DNA from: Acidobacteriota bacterium
GTDB taxonomy: Bacteria; Acidobacteriota; UBA6911; RPQK01; JAJDTT01
Direction: 5' to 3'
Assembly (NCBI GenBank): GCA_022827025.1
Contig: JAJDTT010000172.1
Location: forward strand, 1 to 64,000
DNA length: 64,000 nt
Every line of letters starts with the position of its first letter. The first letter of the stretch is position 1. Below the pieces are notes generated by a model that was not told the origin of the DNA, ran no database searches, and saw only the letters and a program-made list of their open reading frames with translations. The translations under genes were made by a program, and so were the position numbers. Below, one piece after another: positions 1-8,762 of the stretch.

Positions 1-600
1 GACGTGCTGGACCTCGGCTGCGGCACCGGTCGGCACACCGCGTGGCTCGCCGCAGTGGGCGCCCGCGTCACGGGGGTGGACTTCTCGCACGAGATGCTCG
101 AACGGGCCCGCAGGAAGGTCACGGACACGGACGTGCACGTCATCGTCCATGACCTGCATGAACCGCTGCCCCTTGAAGACACTTCGTTCGACGCGGTGGT
201 GAGCGGCCTGGTGCTGGAGCACATCCGCGATCCGCGCGCTTTCTTCAAGGAAGCGCATCGCGTGCTGAAACCGGGGGCGCGAGCCGTCGTGTCCGCGATG
301 CACCCCGCGATGTTCCTGCGCGACAGCCGGGCGCGATTCACCGATCCCGATTCGGGGGAAGTGGTCGCCCCCGGCAGCCTTTCCCATCAGCTCGGGGATT
401 TCGTCATGGCCGCGTTGGGGGCGGGCTTCACACTGCGTGGTGTCGGCGAGTATGCTCCGGAGGCAGAATTCGTCCAGCGCTATCCGAGGGCCGAGCGCTA
501 CCTGGGGTGGCCAATGCTGGTGGTGCTTGAATTGAGGGCGCACCGGGGTAAGGAGTGTGCCTCTTTGTCCGCGCGCCCGACTATTGCGTCCAGTGCATAA
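1..600 (+). CDS. Class I SAM-dependent methyltransferase (5' partial)
   Basis: The reading frame is open from the first base, so the start lies upstream of the window; 199 codons are visible. The visible part begins inside the SAM-binding motif I (LDLGCGTGRHT), followed by the acidic end of strand 2 (GVDFSHEMLERAR) and the motif around VVSGLVLEHIRDP, the usual order in class I Rossmann methyltransferases of the Methyltransf_11 type. The substrate cannot be read from sequence. The last 20 residues (from about ECASLS on) are poorly conserved in character and may be a drifted C-terminus. About 220 bases separate it from asd, so it is probably not in the same operon. Fold assignment is secure, function is unknown. 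Confidence 0.85.
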   Translation, partial: DVLDLGCGTGRHTAWLAAVGARVTGVDFSHEMLERARRKVTDTDVHVIVHDLHEPLPLEDTSFDAVVSGLVLEHIRDPRAFFKEAHRVLKPGARAVVSAMHPAMFLRDSRARFTDPDSGEVVAPGSLSHQLGDFVMAALGAGFTLRGVGEYAPEAEFVQRYPRAERYLGWPMLVVLELRAHRGKECASLSARPTIASSA

Positions 601-818
601 TCCCGAATCAAGAAGGCGAAGCCGCTGAACTGAGCCGCAGCCTCACTCCCGCCGCCGGAAGTTCCACGGCGGACATCCTGGTATACTTTTGCTCCACGTT
701 GACAGCCTGTGGCGGACACCGTCACGGGCCGTTTACCCTTCCGCGGCAAAAAGTCACCGTCGTGTCGGCTGGAGGCCGCGGCGACCGTTGCCACGGGCCG
801 TCAAACCGGAGGTGTGTC
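601..818. other. Intergenic region upstream of asd
   Basis: A 218-base gap. It contains a TATACT hexamer near 682-687 that could be a -10 box, but no convincing -35 hexamer at the right distance, so promoter assignment is weak. The last bases carry the GGAGG ribosome binding site (808-812) that fixes the asd start at the GTG at 819. Confidence 0.3.
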
Positions 819-1898
819 GTGTCGGGCAATTTGAGCGTAGCCATCGTGGGTGCGACCGGGGCCGTCGGGCAGGAGTTTGTCCGCCTGCTGGCCGAACGCC
901 GTTTTCCCGTGGGCCGCCTCAAGCTTCTCGCCAGCCGCCGCAGCGCGGGCAAGACCGTAGAATTTCAGGGAAGGCCCCACACCATCGAGGAACTGACCGA
1001 CGACAGTTTCCAGGACGTGGAACTGGCCCTGTTCAGCGCCGGCGCGTCCATCAGCCGGAAGTTCGCTCCCCTGGCCGCAGAGGCCGGAGCCACCGTCGTC
1101 GACAACAGCTCGGCCTTTCGCATGACCCCGGGGATTCCCTTGGTGGTCCCGGAGGTCAACCCGGAAGCCCTGGAGGGCGTGGAGCTGGGCAACGGCGGGA
1201 TCATCGCCAATCCCAACTGCTCGACCATCATCATGATCGTCCCGGTGACGCCCATTCACCGTGCCGTCCGGGTCCGGCGCATCGTGGTGAGCACCTACCA
1301 GGCCGCCAGCGGCGCCGGCGCCGCAGCCATGGCCGAACTGGAGCAGCAGACCCGGGAGGTGTTGGCCGGGCGGTCCCCCACGTGTGAGATCTTCCGGCAG
1401 CAGTACGCCTTCAACCTCTTCAGCCACGACTCCGGGATCGGACCCGACGGGTACAACACGGAAGAGATGAAGATGGTCCGGGAATCCCACAAGATCTGGG
1501 GCGACTCCTCGGTGGCCATCACCGCCACCTGTGTCCGGGTTCCGGTCATGCGCGCCCATGCCGAGAGCATCAACCTGGAGCTCGAGGAGGCCCTGGATGC
1601 CGACCAGGCCAGGAGCCTGCTGGCGAACGCTCACGGAGTCTCGATTCTGGACGACCGGACCGGCAACCGCTTTCCCACGCCCCTGGACGCCTCGGGCCGG
1701 GACGACGTCTTCGTGGGCCGGATTCGCGCCGACATCAGCCGCTCCGGGAAAAACGGCGTCCACGGCCTGGACCTTTTCGTCTGCGGCGATCAGATCCGCA
1801 AGGGGGCGGCCCTCAACGCCGTCCAGATTGCCGAACGGCTGGTTGGCGACAGGACCCGCCGCTCCGCCCGGAGAGTCGAGGTCAGCCTCAGCCGATGA
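819..1898 (+). CDS. asd: Aspartate-semialdehyde dehydrogenase
   Basis: Makes L-aspartate 4-semialdehyde from aspartyl phosphate with NADPH, the branch point to lysine/diaminopimelate, threonine and methionine; cytosolic. The 359-residue product has the N-terminal NADP motif (VAIVGATGAVGQE), the catalytic cysteine region (IANPNCSTI) and the later His-containing segment typical of Asd. Start choice: the frame is open back to 555, but a GTG at 819 lies 6 bases after GGAGG and gives the usual family N-terminus directly before the Rossmann motif; longer starts add unrelated sequence. It overlaps or closely couples to the next gene (ATGA at 1895-1898, or a GTG 26 bases later). Confidence 0.95.
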   Translation: MSGNLSVAIVGATGAVGQEFVRLLAERRFPVGRLKLLASRRSAGKTVEFQGRPHTIEELTDDSFQDVELALFSAGASISRKFAPLAAEAGATVVDNSSAFRMTPGIPLVVPEVNPEALEGVELGNGGIIANPNCSTIIMIVPVTPIHRAVRVRRIVVSTYQAASGAGAAAMAELEQQTREVLAGRSPTCEIFRQQYAFNLFSHDSGIGPDGYNTEEMKMVRESHKIWGDSSVAITATCVRVPVMRAHAESINLELEEALDADQARSLLANAHGVSILDDRTGNRFPTPLDASGRDDVFVGRIRADISRSGKNGVHGLDLFVCGDQIRKGAALNAVQIAERLVGDRTRRSARRVEVSLSR

Positions 1899-1924
1899 GA
1901 GCACCGGAAGGAGGGTGGAACCAC

Positions 1925-2878
1925 GTGGTGGCGCCGACTCGACGACAGTTGCTGGAGGGAATCCTGGGACTGGGGGCCATCGGTCTTCTGAACGGTTGCC
2001 ATCCCGCGGCTGAAGATCCTTCCCCTTCGAAATCGAACAGTGAGGACATCATGAAGCTTTCCCTCTCGGCGCGCGTGGCCGAATCCTTCAGCTCCAAGGA
2101 AAGGGCGGATCTGACCCTGGCCCAGATCATCGGCCTGGCTCAGGAGCACGGTTATGAGGCCGTCTGCATGAGGGCCTCCCAGGTGGGCACCCATTCGCCG
2201 CCGGAGAGAGTCCAGGAAGCGGCCGTCTCCATCGCCCAGGCCGGCCTGACCGTCTCCATGGTCACCGGCGATTTCGCGGTTCCCCGAAACGACGAGCAGG
2301 GGCCCGACGGCCTCCGCAACATCACCCCCTACCTGGACCTGACCGAGGCGCTGGGCTCCGATCTGATCCGGATCTGCATGAAGAAGGAAGAGGACATCGA
2401 ATGGGCCGCCCGCGCCTCGGACGAGGCCCGGGAGCGGGGAATCCGCCTCGCCCACCAGGCGCATTGCGCCAGCCTGTTCGAGACGGTCCAAGGGGCGCTG
2501 GACACCCTCAAGCGGGTCGGCCGCTCCAATTTCGGCATCATCTACGAACCGGCCAACTGGTTCATCGCCGGCGAGGATTACGGGGCCGAGACCATCCGAA
2601 GCCTGGAACCCTGGATCATGAACGTCTACGTTCAGAACCATCTCCTGACTCCTTCCGGCGTGACGGTGGTCGAGACCTGGGGCCGCGGCGGCGTCGCCGT
2701 GGACCACATCGGTCTCTGGGAAGAGGGAGGCGTCGATTTCGAGGAGGTCTTCCGCGGCCTCGACGCCATCGGGTATCGAGGCTACGTGACCGTCCACCAG
2801 GCCTTCGCCGGCGTCATGCCGGTGGAAGAGGCGGTGGCCCGGAGCGCCCGGTATCTGAAACCTTTTTTGTCAGGTTGA
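1925..2878 (+). CDS. Exported sugar phosphate isomerase/epimerase-like TIM-barrel protein
   Basis: 317 residues from the GTG at 1925, chosen because a full AAGGAGG (1908-1914) sits 10 bases upstream; an ATG at 1895 overlapping the asd stop by 4 bases is the alternative. The N-terminus has a twin-arginine-like start (PTRRQLLEGILGLG) ending in LLNGC, which looks like a lipobox, so the protein is probably Tat-exported and lipid-anchored. The mature part (about residue 45 on) resembles the xylose-isomerase-like TIM barrel (AP endonuclease family 2), with metal-ligand-type acidic and His positions in segments such as HQAHCASLFET, IIYEPANWF and VTVHQAFAG. Substrate unknown. Such exported isomerase-like proteins are common in Acidobacteriota and Planctomycetota. 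Confidence 0.8.
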   Translation: MVAPTRRQLLEGILGLGAIGLLNGCHPAAEDPSPSKSNSEDIMKLSLSARVAESFSSKERADLTLAQIIGLAQEHGYEAVCMRASQVGTHSPPERVQEAAVSIAQAGLTVSMVTGDFAVPRNDEQGPDGLRNITPYLDLTEALGSDLIRICMKKEEDIEWAARASDEARERGIRLAHQAHCASLFETVQGALDTLKRVGRSNFGIIYEPANWFIAGEDYGAETIRSLEPWIMNVYVQNHLLTPSGVTVVETWGRGGVAVDHIGLWEEGGVDFEEVFRGLDAIGYRGYVTVHQAFAGVMPVEEAVARSARYLKPFLSG

Positions 2879-2954
2879 GTCCGCTCCTACACATCCGGGC
2901 GTTTCTGGCCATCTTGGTTTCCCAAGGTCGAAAATACCTGCCCTTGCGTGTTCA

Positions 2955-5096
2955 ATGGATGTCAACTTAGTGGATCCTGCGCCCGGCCTGCGGGCGGCGC
3001 TGAAGGAGCATTTCGGCTTCCCCTCCTTTCTTCCGGGGCAGGAAGAGACCATTCGCCACACCCTGGACGGCGACGATTCCATCGTGATCATGCCGACGGG
3101 CAGGGGGAAATCCCTCTGCTACCAGTTGACCGCGCTGCTGCTGGAGGGGGTCACGGTGGTGGTCTCCCCCTTGATCGCCCTGATGAAGGACCAGGTGGAC
3201 GGGCTTGAGGCCCGGGGCCTGCCCGCCACCTTCATCAACTCCTCCCTGTCCTGGCACGAAATGGACCACCGCATCCGGGAGTTGGAAAGGGGATCGTACA
3301 AGCTGGTCTACGTGGCTCCGGAACGCTTCCGGAGCCGGCGCTTCATGGAGGTGCTTCAGAATCGTCAGGTCTCCCTCGTGGCGGTGGACGAGGCCCACTG
3401 CATCAGCCACTGGGGACACGACTTCCGTCCCGAGTACCTGCGCCTGGGTCCGGTCCTGACCCGGTTCCCGCAGGCCCGGGTGATGGCCCTGACCGCCACG
3501 GCCACGCCTTACGTTCGGGAGGACATCCTGAAACAGCTCGGACTGGGGCAGGAAGGCCGTTCCGAGCCCCGGCTCCTGGTCTTTGGCCTGGAACGGCCCA
3601 ACCTCCGGCTGGTGGTCTCCCGGACGGCGAACCACCAGGCCAAGTTGGACCGGGTGATCGAAATCCTGGACGAATGGGAGTCGGGAATCGTCTACTGCGC
3701 CACCCGGAAACAGGCCGAGCGGGTCCATGCGCTATTGCGGGAGGCAGGGCGGCAGGCGAGTCTCTACCATGCGGGCCTGCCGGACCGGGAGCGCCAGGCC
3801 ATTCAGGATCGGTTCATGGGGAAGAAGGATCCGGTCGTGGTGGCCACGAATGCGTTCGGCATGGGCGTGGACCGAACCGATCTTCGCTTCGTGGTGCATT
3901 GGGACCTGCCGGGCAGCGTCGAGGCCTACTACCAGGAGATCGGACGGGCCGGCCGGGACGGGTCGCCGGCGCTCTGCGAGCTTCTCTACAACTATGCCGA
4001 CGTCCGAACCCAGGAGTTTTTTCTGGATGGCGCCAATCCGGAGCCCATTCTCCTGGAGCGGACCTGGAGCGTCCTGCGGCGAACCTGTTCCCGGGAAGAG
4101 CCGCGAATCCAGCCGTTGGCGGCATGGACCCGGGAAATCTCTTCCGAAGCCAGCGACATGTCGATTCGGACCCTCTTCTCCCTGCTGGAGCGGAGCGAGC
4201 TGATCCGGCAGGAGCCGGCCCCCGGTGGTCAGATCGCCATCACGCTGTTGGAGGGCGGCGGTCGTGTCCGCTTGGACCGGGAGGCTTCCTACCTGGTGGA
4301 GAAACGCCGCCGCGACCAGAGAAAGTTGAGGGAGATCCTCGGCTACGTCAATTCGACCCGCTGCCGGCACGGCTACATCCTGGGCTACTTCGGCGACCGG
4401 GAGGCGGCCGCCCAGTGCGACAACTGCGATCGCTGCCGCCGTTTCTCGACGGGAGAGGTCCGGGAGCCGACGGAAGAGGAGTGGGTCGTGCTGCAGAAGG
4501 CCCTGAGCTGCGTGGCCCGGATGCAGGGACGGTTCGGACTGGCCAAGGTGCTCCAGGTGCTGAGGGGATCGAAGGCGCAGGAGATCGTGGACCGGGGCCT
4601 GGACCGGCTCTCGACCCACGGTCTGCTCAAGGACCACGGGCAAGCCTACCTGCGCGCCATCCTGGAGGAGCTGATCCGGGACGGGTGCGTCCGCGTCTCT
4701 TCCGGAGAGTACCCGGTGATTTCCATCACGCCCCGGGGCCGGCGCGTCATGCTTCGCCAGGAACCGGTGGAACTCTCCTGGCCGAATCCGTCCCGAAAGC
4801 GGCCCAAGGCCAAGGCGCGGGCGGCGGGGCCGGGGTCGAGCGACCTGACATACGATGAAGCCCTTTTCGAAGAACTGAGATCGTGGAGGACGGACCGGGC
4901 GCGCGAGGCTCAAATTCCCCCCTACACCGTGCTTCACGACGCCACCCTGAAGCTATTGGCTGCCGTCCGGCCCCGCCGGCTGTCGGAGCTGGAGAGCATC
5001 AAGGGACTGGGTCCGGTGAAGATCGGCCGCTACGGCGAGGAACTGCTGGAAATCGTCGCCGGGACTCAGCCGGCGCCCTCGTCAAAGACCACCTGA
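2955..5096 (+). CDS. recQ: ATP-dependent DNA helicase RecQ
   Basis: A 713-residue 3'-5' DNA helicase of the RecQ family, acting in replication fork repair and recombination. Walker A is PTGRGKSLCYQ (about residue 47); the DEAH box DEAHCISHWGHDFRPEY is near residue 145; the helicase C domain carries the QEIGRAGRDG motif VI; the zinc-binding RecQ-Ct cysteines (CRHGY... CDNCDRC, about 470-495) and the winged-helix RQC region follow; an HRDC domain occupies about residues 632-713. All parts of full-length RecQ are present. A basic linker of about 30 residues (KRPKAKARAAG) precedes HRDC. The last 31 bases overlap the convergent nagA. Confidence 0.95.
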   Translation: MDVNLVDPAPGLRAALKEHFGFPSFLPGQEETIRHTLDGDDSIVIMPTGRGKSLCYQLTALLLEGVTVVVSPLIALMKDQVDGLEARGLPATFINSSLSWHEMDHRIRELERGSYKLVYVAPERFRSRRFMEVLQNRQVSLVAVDEAHCISHWGHDFRPEYLRLGPVLTRFPQARVMALTATATPYVREDILKQLGLGQEGRSEPRLLVFGLERPNLRLVVSRTANHQAKLDRVIEILDEWESGIVYCATRKQAERVHALLREAGRQASLYHAGLPDRERQAIQDRFMGKKDPVVVATNAFGMGVDRTDLRFVVHWDLPGSVEAYYQEIGRAGRDGSPALCELLYNYADVRTQEFFLDGANPEPILLERTWSVLRRTCSREEPRIQPLAAWTREISSEASDMSIRTLFSLLERSELIRQEPAPGGQIAITLLEGGGRVRLDREASYLVEKRRRDQRKLREILGYVNSTRCRHGYILGYFGDREAAAQCDNCDRCRRFSTGEVREPTEEEWVVLQKALSCVARMQGRFGLAKVLQVLRGSKAQEIVDRGLDRLSTHGLLKDHGQAYLRAILEELIRDGCVRVSSGEYPVISITPRGRRVMLRQEPVELSWPNPSRKRPKAKARAAGPGSSDLTYDEALFEELRSWRTDRAREAQIPPYTVLHDATLKLLAAVRPRRLSELESIKGLGPVKIGRYGEELLEIVAGTQPAPSSKTT

Positions 5097-6223
5097 CCGC
5101 CGACCACCGTTCGATGGACCCTGATCCCTTCCTCCGTCCATGAGAACTGGATCAGGCTGGCCAGCTTTCCCGCGTCCAGGGCTCCCATCCGGTCGTCCCG
5201 GGCCAAGAGCCGGGCGGGATTGAGGCTGGCCATCCGGAGGGCGTCCTGCCGGGAGGCCACCCCCATGCGGACCAGGTTGGAGACGCTCTGCCCCAGATGG
5301 GCGCCGGCCCCGGCCAGGTATGGCGTTCCGGCCAGGGAGATCCGGCCGTCGGCGGCCACCTCCACCTCTCCCGCCGCCGCCGGGTAGGTGCCGGGGGGCA
5401 GTCCGCCATGGGTGACGGCGTCGCTGATGAGGACGGTGTGCTCCACGCCCTTGCAGCGCAGAATGCACTTGAGAACCGAGGCGGGGAGGTGATGTCCGTC
5501 GGAGATGACGCTGCAGTCGAGTTCGTCTCGGGACAATTGCTCCCAGATGTAGTTGGGATGGCGCGGAAGCAGCGAGTGGGCTCCGTTTCCCAGGTGGGTC
5601 GAGAGACGGGCGCCGGCCTGGATGGCGGCGTCCAGATCGTGTGCCGAAGCGTTGGTGTGACCGATGGCGGCCACGATGCCCGCTTCCGCCAGGCGCTCGA
5701 TGAAGGGGATGGCTCCCTCCAGCTCCGGCGCCAGCGTCACCAGGAGGACTCCGCCTTCGGCGGCTTCCTGCATCCGGAGGAATTCGTCCCACGAGGGAAG
5801 CCGGACGTGCTCCAGGGGGTGGGCTCCCCGGGGACCGTCCAGCGGTGAGATGTGGGGCCCCTCCAAGTGGATTCCCGGGATCGAGCCGCCGATCAGCGGA
5901 TCCCGGCGAGCGGCCGTGATGGCCCTCAGGGAATGGAGCATCCTGTCCCGGGAGTGGGTGGTGACGGTCGGAAGGAAGGCGCCGATCCCGGCCCTCCACT
6001 GACTCCGGACCACCCTTGCCACCGATTCCGTCGAGGTCTCCGCTTCGTTGAACCCGTAACCGCCGAAGCCGTTGAGCTGGATGTCCAACAGGGCCGGAGC
6101 GATCCAGGGACCCGGCTCGGCGCGATTCTCCCGCCGGACATCGGCGATGGTCTCACCCTTCACGCCCACGGAGATGGATCGTCCGGTCCGAACGTCTCTT
6201 CCTTCATAGCGGGTGGGTGCCAT
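5066..6223 (-). CDS. nagA: N-acetylglucosamine-6-phosphate deacetylase
   Basis: Removes the acetyl group from GlcNAc-6-phosphate in amino-sugar breakdown and cell-wall recycling. The 385-residue amidohydrolase has the family marks in order: an N-terminal beta segment, the QLNGFGGYGFN motif, the metal-site Glu in HLEGPHIS, GHTNAS, HLGNGAHSLLPRHP (HLFNAM in classical NagA), and the catalytic Asp in ISDAVTHGG. The replacement of HLFNAM by HLGNGAHS suggests a divergent subfamily, so a related N-acetyl sugar phosphate could be the substrate. The upstream gene on the same strand, 24 bases away, encodes a sugar kinase/nucleotidyltransferase fusion, supporting an amino-sugar operon. Confidence 0.88.
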   Translation of the reverse strand: MAPTRYEGRDVRTGRSISVGVKGETIADVRRENRAEPGPWIAPALLDIQLNGFGGYGFNEAETSTESVARVVRSQWRAGIGAFLPTVTTHSRDRMLHSLRAITAARRDPLIGGSIPGIHLEGPHISPLDGPRGAHPLEHVRLPSWDEFLRMQEAAEGGVLLVTLAPELEGAIPFIERLAEAGIVAAIGHTNASAHDLDAAIQAGARLSTHLGNGAHSLLPRHPNYIWEQLSRDELDCSVISDGHHLPASVLKCILRCKGVEHTVLISDAVTHGGLPPGTYPAAAGEVEVAADGRISLAGTPYLAGAGAHLGQSVSNLVRMGVASRQDALRMASLNPARLLARDDRMGALDAGKLASLIQFSWTEEGIRVHRTVVGGQVVFDEGAG

Positions 6224-6247
6224 GTCTTCTTGTCTTCCTTCCCCGGG

Positions 6248-8716
6248 TCAGCGGCAGTCGATGAGACCGCTGCCCGCCACCGGCCGGCAGACGTAGGCCT
6301 CGACCTCCAGGCCCTGGGCCTCATGCCAGGCGCGAGTCAGTTGTTTCAGCGTCCGCGCCACCGCCTCGTTTCGGACCAGGATCATGGCGCAGCCCCCCAG
6401 GCCCGCGCCCGAAAGTTGAGCCCCCACGACCCCCGGTTGGGCACAGGCGAGATCCACGATCCGATCGATCTCGGGCGTGGAGCAGGCATAGCTGCCCGGC
6501 TGCATCCAGAGGCGGGCGCGCTCTCTCCTGGCGGAGTCCGGGGAGAAGGAGTCCCGGATCAGGCGGTCCAACTGCCGGTCCCCGCAGGAGGCGGAATGAG
6601 GCCGCGATCGGCCCTGCTCATGCCGGACGATGCGGTCGCCGTCGTGGCTGACCCGCATCATTTCTCCGATCCGGGAGAACCGGCGGTCCTTCAGGAGCCG
6701 GGAGAACCGGTCGCTCCGCCGGCACTCGGCGACGCCGAAGAGAGCGACTCCCCTCAGGGGATATTCCCCCAAGTCGTCGTGAGTCGAGAAGATCTCCTCG
6801 ACTCGTTCGGTCTGCTCCGGCAACTGCTTCAGAAGGCTGCTGCGGCCGGTCTCCTGGGGCAGCTGTTTCAGCAGGCGGTAGATCTCGGCCTGAGAAAGGC
6901 CCAGCTTCCCGGGGTCCAGGTCCCTGAGGTGTTTCATGGCCCCCAGGAAGGACGCCTGCTTTCGCAGCAGCATCTCGGCCAGGTCGTAGCAGGCCACCCG
7001 GTGGTTGAAGGTGTGCCTGGCCCCGTGGCTCTTGGATACGGCGGCCTGGCTGTTGGCGATGATGACCGACAGCTCCCGGGGCAGGTCGACGGTCTCTTCG
7101 ATCCGGAAGGGAAAGAACCCGATCTTGCTGACCTTGTCCTTCTCCCCGCCGCGGATGGCGGCCTGGTCGGCGATGCCGCCCCGGGACCCGACGAACCATT
7201 CCCCCTCGCCGCACAGATCGACGAATTGCCGTGTGCTCAGGGCCAGTTGGTTGAGGGCCACCGACGCCTCCGCCATGGCCACCACCAGGGCCGAGCTGCT
7301 GGAGAGGCCGGCTCCCAGGGGGATGTCCCCCCAGACGACGCAGTCCATTCCCCGCAACCTGCGGCGGGGGTAGGCGTGCTGGAGTCGCAGCACGGCGGCC
7401 CGGGCGTAGTTGCTCCAATCTCCCCGTGAGACGCTGAGAAACTGGCTGACGGTGTAGGAGCTGATGAAGTCCATCCAGGCGAGCCAGTCGGTGTCCGGCA
7501 GCAGATCGCGGATGCGAAAGGTTCTTTCGGGAAATTCGTCCGATGAGAGGTGCCGAAGAGTGACGCTGTCGTCCTCCCGGGGAGCGGCCGCCAACAGGAT
7601 CTCCCGGTTGATGGCCATGGTATTCACGTAACCGCCCCGGTGGTCCACGTGCCGGCCCATGAGGTTGAGACGCCCCGGAGCCCGGGCCAGCACCACGGGG
7701 CGAGAGGCGCCGTGGAATTCGACGAAACGCTCCAGCAGGCGCCGGCAGGCACGAATGCGCGGCTCCAGGGGGACTCCGCCGGAGCCGTACACCTGCGAAA
7801 GAGACCGCCGCAGGGGCGGGGGCTTCCGGTTCAGGATCTCGAGCCACTCCCCGGCCGGTTTCAGACGGCTCGGGTCGATCCGGGGGAGAGGCTCCGCGGG
7901 GCCGTCTCCGAGCCGCTTGCGCCGGCCCAGCGCCTCCTCGATCCGGAGCAGTTCCTCCGGCGTGTTGAACCCCATGAGATCCTGTGGGTCGGCCACCTCC
8001 AGGACCGAGGTGGAGCCGCCGTTGGCGGAAACCTGCTCGACCGTGTCCGTCAGATAGAGCTCCTGCTGGGCGTTGTCGGCGGCGAGGGCCGCCAGTGAGG
8101 AGTGCAGGGATTCGGCTCTGAAGAGATAGAGGGAGGTGTTGAGCAATCGGCTCCCGGACTCGATTCCGGCGGCGGACATCTCCTTTCCCGCGACCGCGAT
8201 GGGGACTCCCGTCTCCGACGAGCGGCGGATGTCGGCCACTTCCACCACGGCCAGGGGCCGTGACTTCGGGTCCAGCAGGATCCGGCCGGCGCTGCTCTCC
8301 GGCTCCTTGGACAGTGCCGCGAGCGTCAGGTCCGCGGCTTCCGACCGGTGACGTTCCACCAGATCCCGCACCACCTGGGCCTCGATGACCTTGTCTCCCA
8401 TGGTGATCAGGATGTCGCCGCCGATGTGCCGCTCCCGCAGGACCCGGGCGGCGCACTCGGCCGCGTGCCCCGTCCCCAGCGCTTCGGGTTGGTATGCGAA
8501 GGAGACGTCGGGGTGGACCCGGGTCACCGTCTCCATGACGTCGACGGCCCGTTGGCCCACGACCAGGAGAAAATGCTCCAGTCCGGCGGATTTGAGGGTG
8601 TCGATGATGCGGACGATGGCGGGGACTCCGGCGATGGGGAAACAGACCTTGTGGTGCCGGGAGGAGCCCATGCGCCTACCGTGTCCGCCGCAGAGAATGA
8701 CGCAGGTGGTCTCCAT
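6248..8716 (-). CDS. Fused sugar-1-phosphate nucleotidyltransferase / GHMP sugar kinase
   Basis: 822 residues counted from the ATG at 8716, just before the nucleotidyltransferase motif; the frame stays open to 8893 but that part translates repeat DNA. Residues 1-250 form a GlmU/GalU-like nucleotidyltransferase (LCGGHGRRMGSSRHHK; GDILITMGDKV). From about 330 on there is a galactokinase-type GHMP kinase: GRLNLMGRHVDH near 350, the ATP loop PLGAGLSSSSAL near 465, and GAQLSGAGLGGC near 770. Domain order is like Bacteroides Fkp (pyrophosphorylase then fucokinase), but the first half is GlmU-like and the second galactokinase-like. With nagA next door, kinase and uridylyltransferase activity on a hexosamine such as GalNAc or GlcNAc is the best guess. 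Not biochemically certain. Confidence 0.85.
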   Translation of the reverse strand: METTCVILCGGHGRRMGSSRHHKVCFPIAGVPAIVRIIDTLKSAGLEHFLLVVGQRAVDVMETVTRVHPDVSFAYQPEALGTGHAAECAARVLRERHIGGDILITMGDKVIEAQVVRDLVERHRSEAADLTLAALSKEPESSAGRILLDPKSRPLAVVEVADIRRSSETGVPIAVAGKEMSAAGIESGSRLLNTSLYLFRAESLHSSLAALAADNAQQELYLTDTVEQVSANGGSTSVLEVADPQDLMGFNTPEELLRIEEALGRRKRLGDGPAEPLPRIDPSRLKPAGEWLEILNRKPPPLRRSLSQVYGSGGVPLEPRIRACRRLLERFVEFHGASRPVVLARAPGRLNLMGRHVDHRGGYVNTMAINREILLAAAPREDDSVTLRHLSSDEFPERTFRIRDLLPDTDWLAWMDFISSYTVSQFLSVSRGDWSNYARAAVLRLQHAYPRRRLRGMDCVVWGDIPLGAGLSSSSALVVAMAEASVALNQLALSTRQFVDLCGEGEWFVGSRGGIADQAAIRGGEKDKVSKIGFFPFRIEETVDLPRELSVIIANSQAAVSKSHGARHTFNHRVACYDLAEMLLRKQASFLGAMKHLRDLDPGKLGLSQAEIYRLLKQLPQETGRSSLLKQLPEQTERVEEIFSTHDDLGEYPLRGVALFGVAECRRSDRFSRLLKDRRFSRIGEMMRVSHDGDRIVRHEQGRSRPHSASCGDRQLDRLIRDSFSPDSARRERARLWMQPGSYACSTPEIDRIVDLACAQPGVVGAQLSGAGLGGCAMILVRNEAVARTLKQLTRAWHEAQGLEVEAYVCRPVAGSGLIDCR

Positions 8717-8762
8717 CTCGGGTGGTCTTGCCGGCGGAATCCTACCAAGCCGGAGCGGCGGC

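Noticed and set aside
699-704. TTGACA upstream of asd as a promoter -35 box
   Set aside because: The bases 16-19 downstream are GC-rich with no -10 match; the nearby TATACT lies upstream of it.
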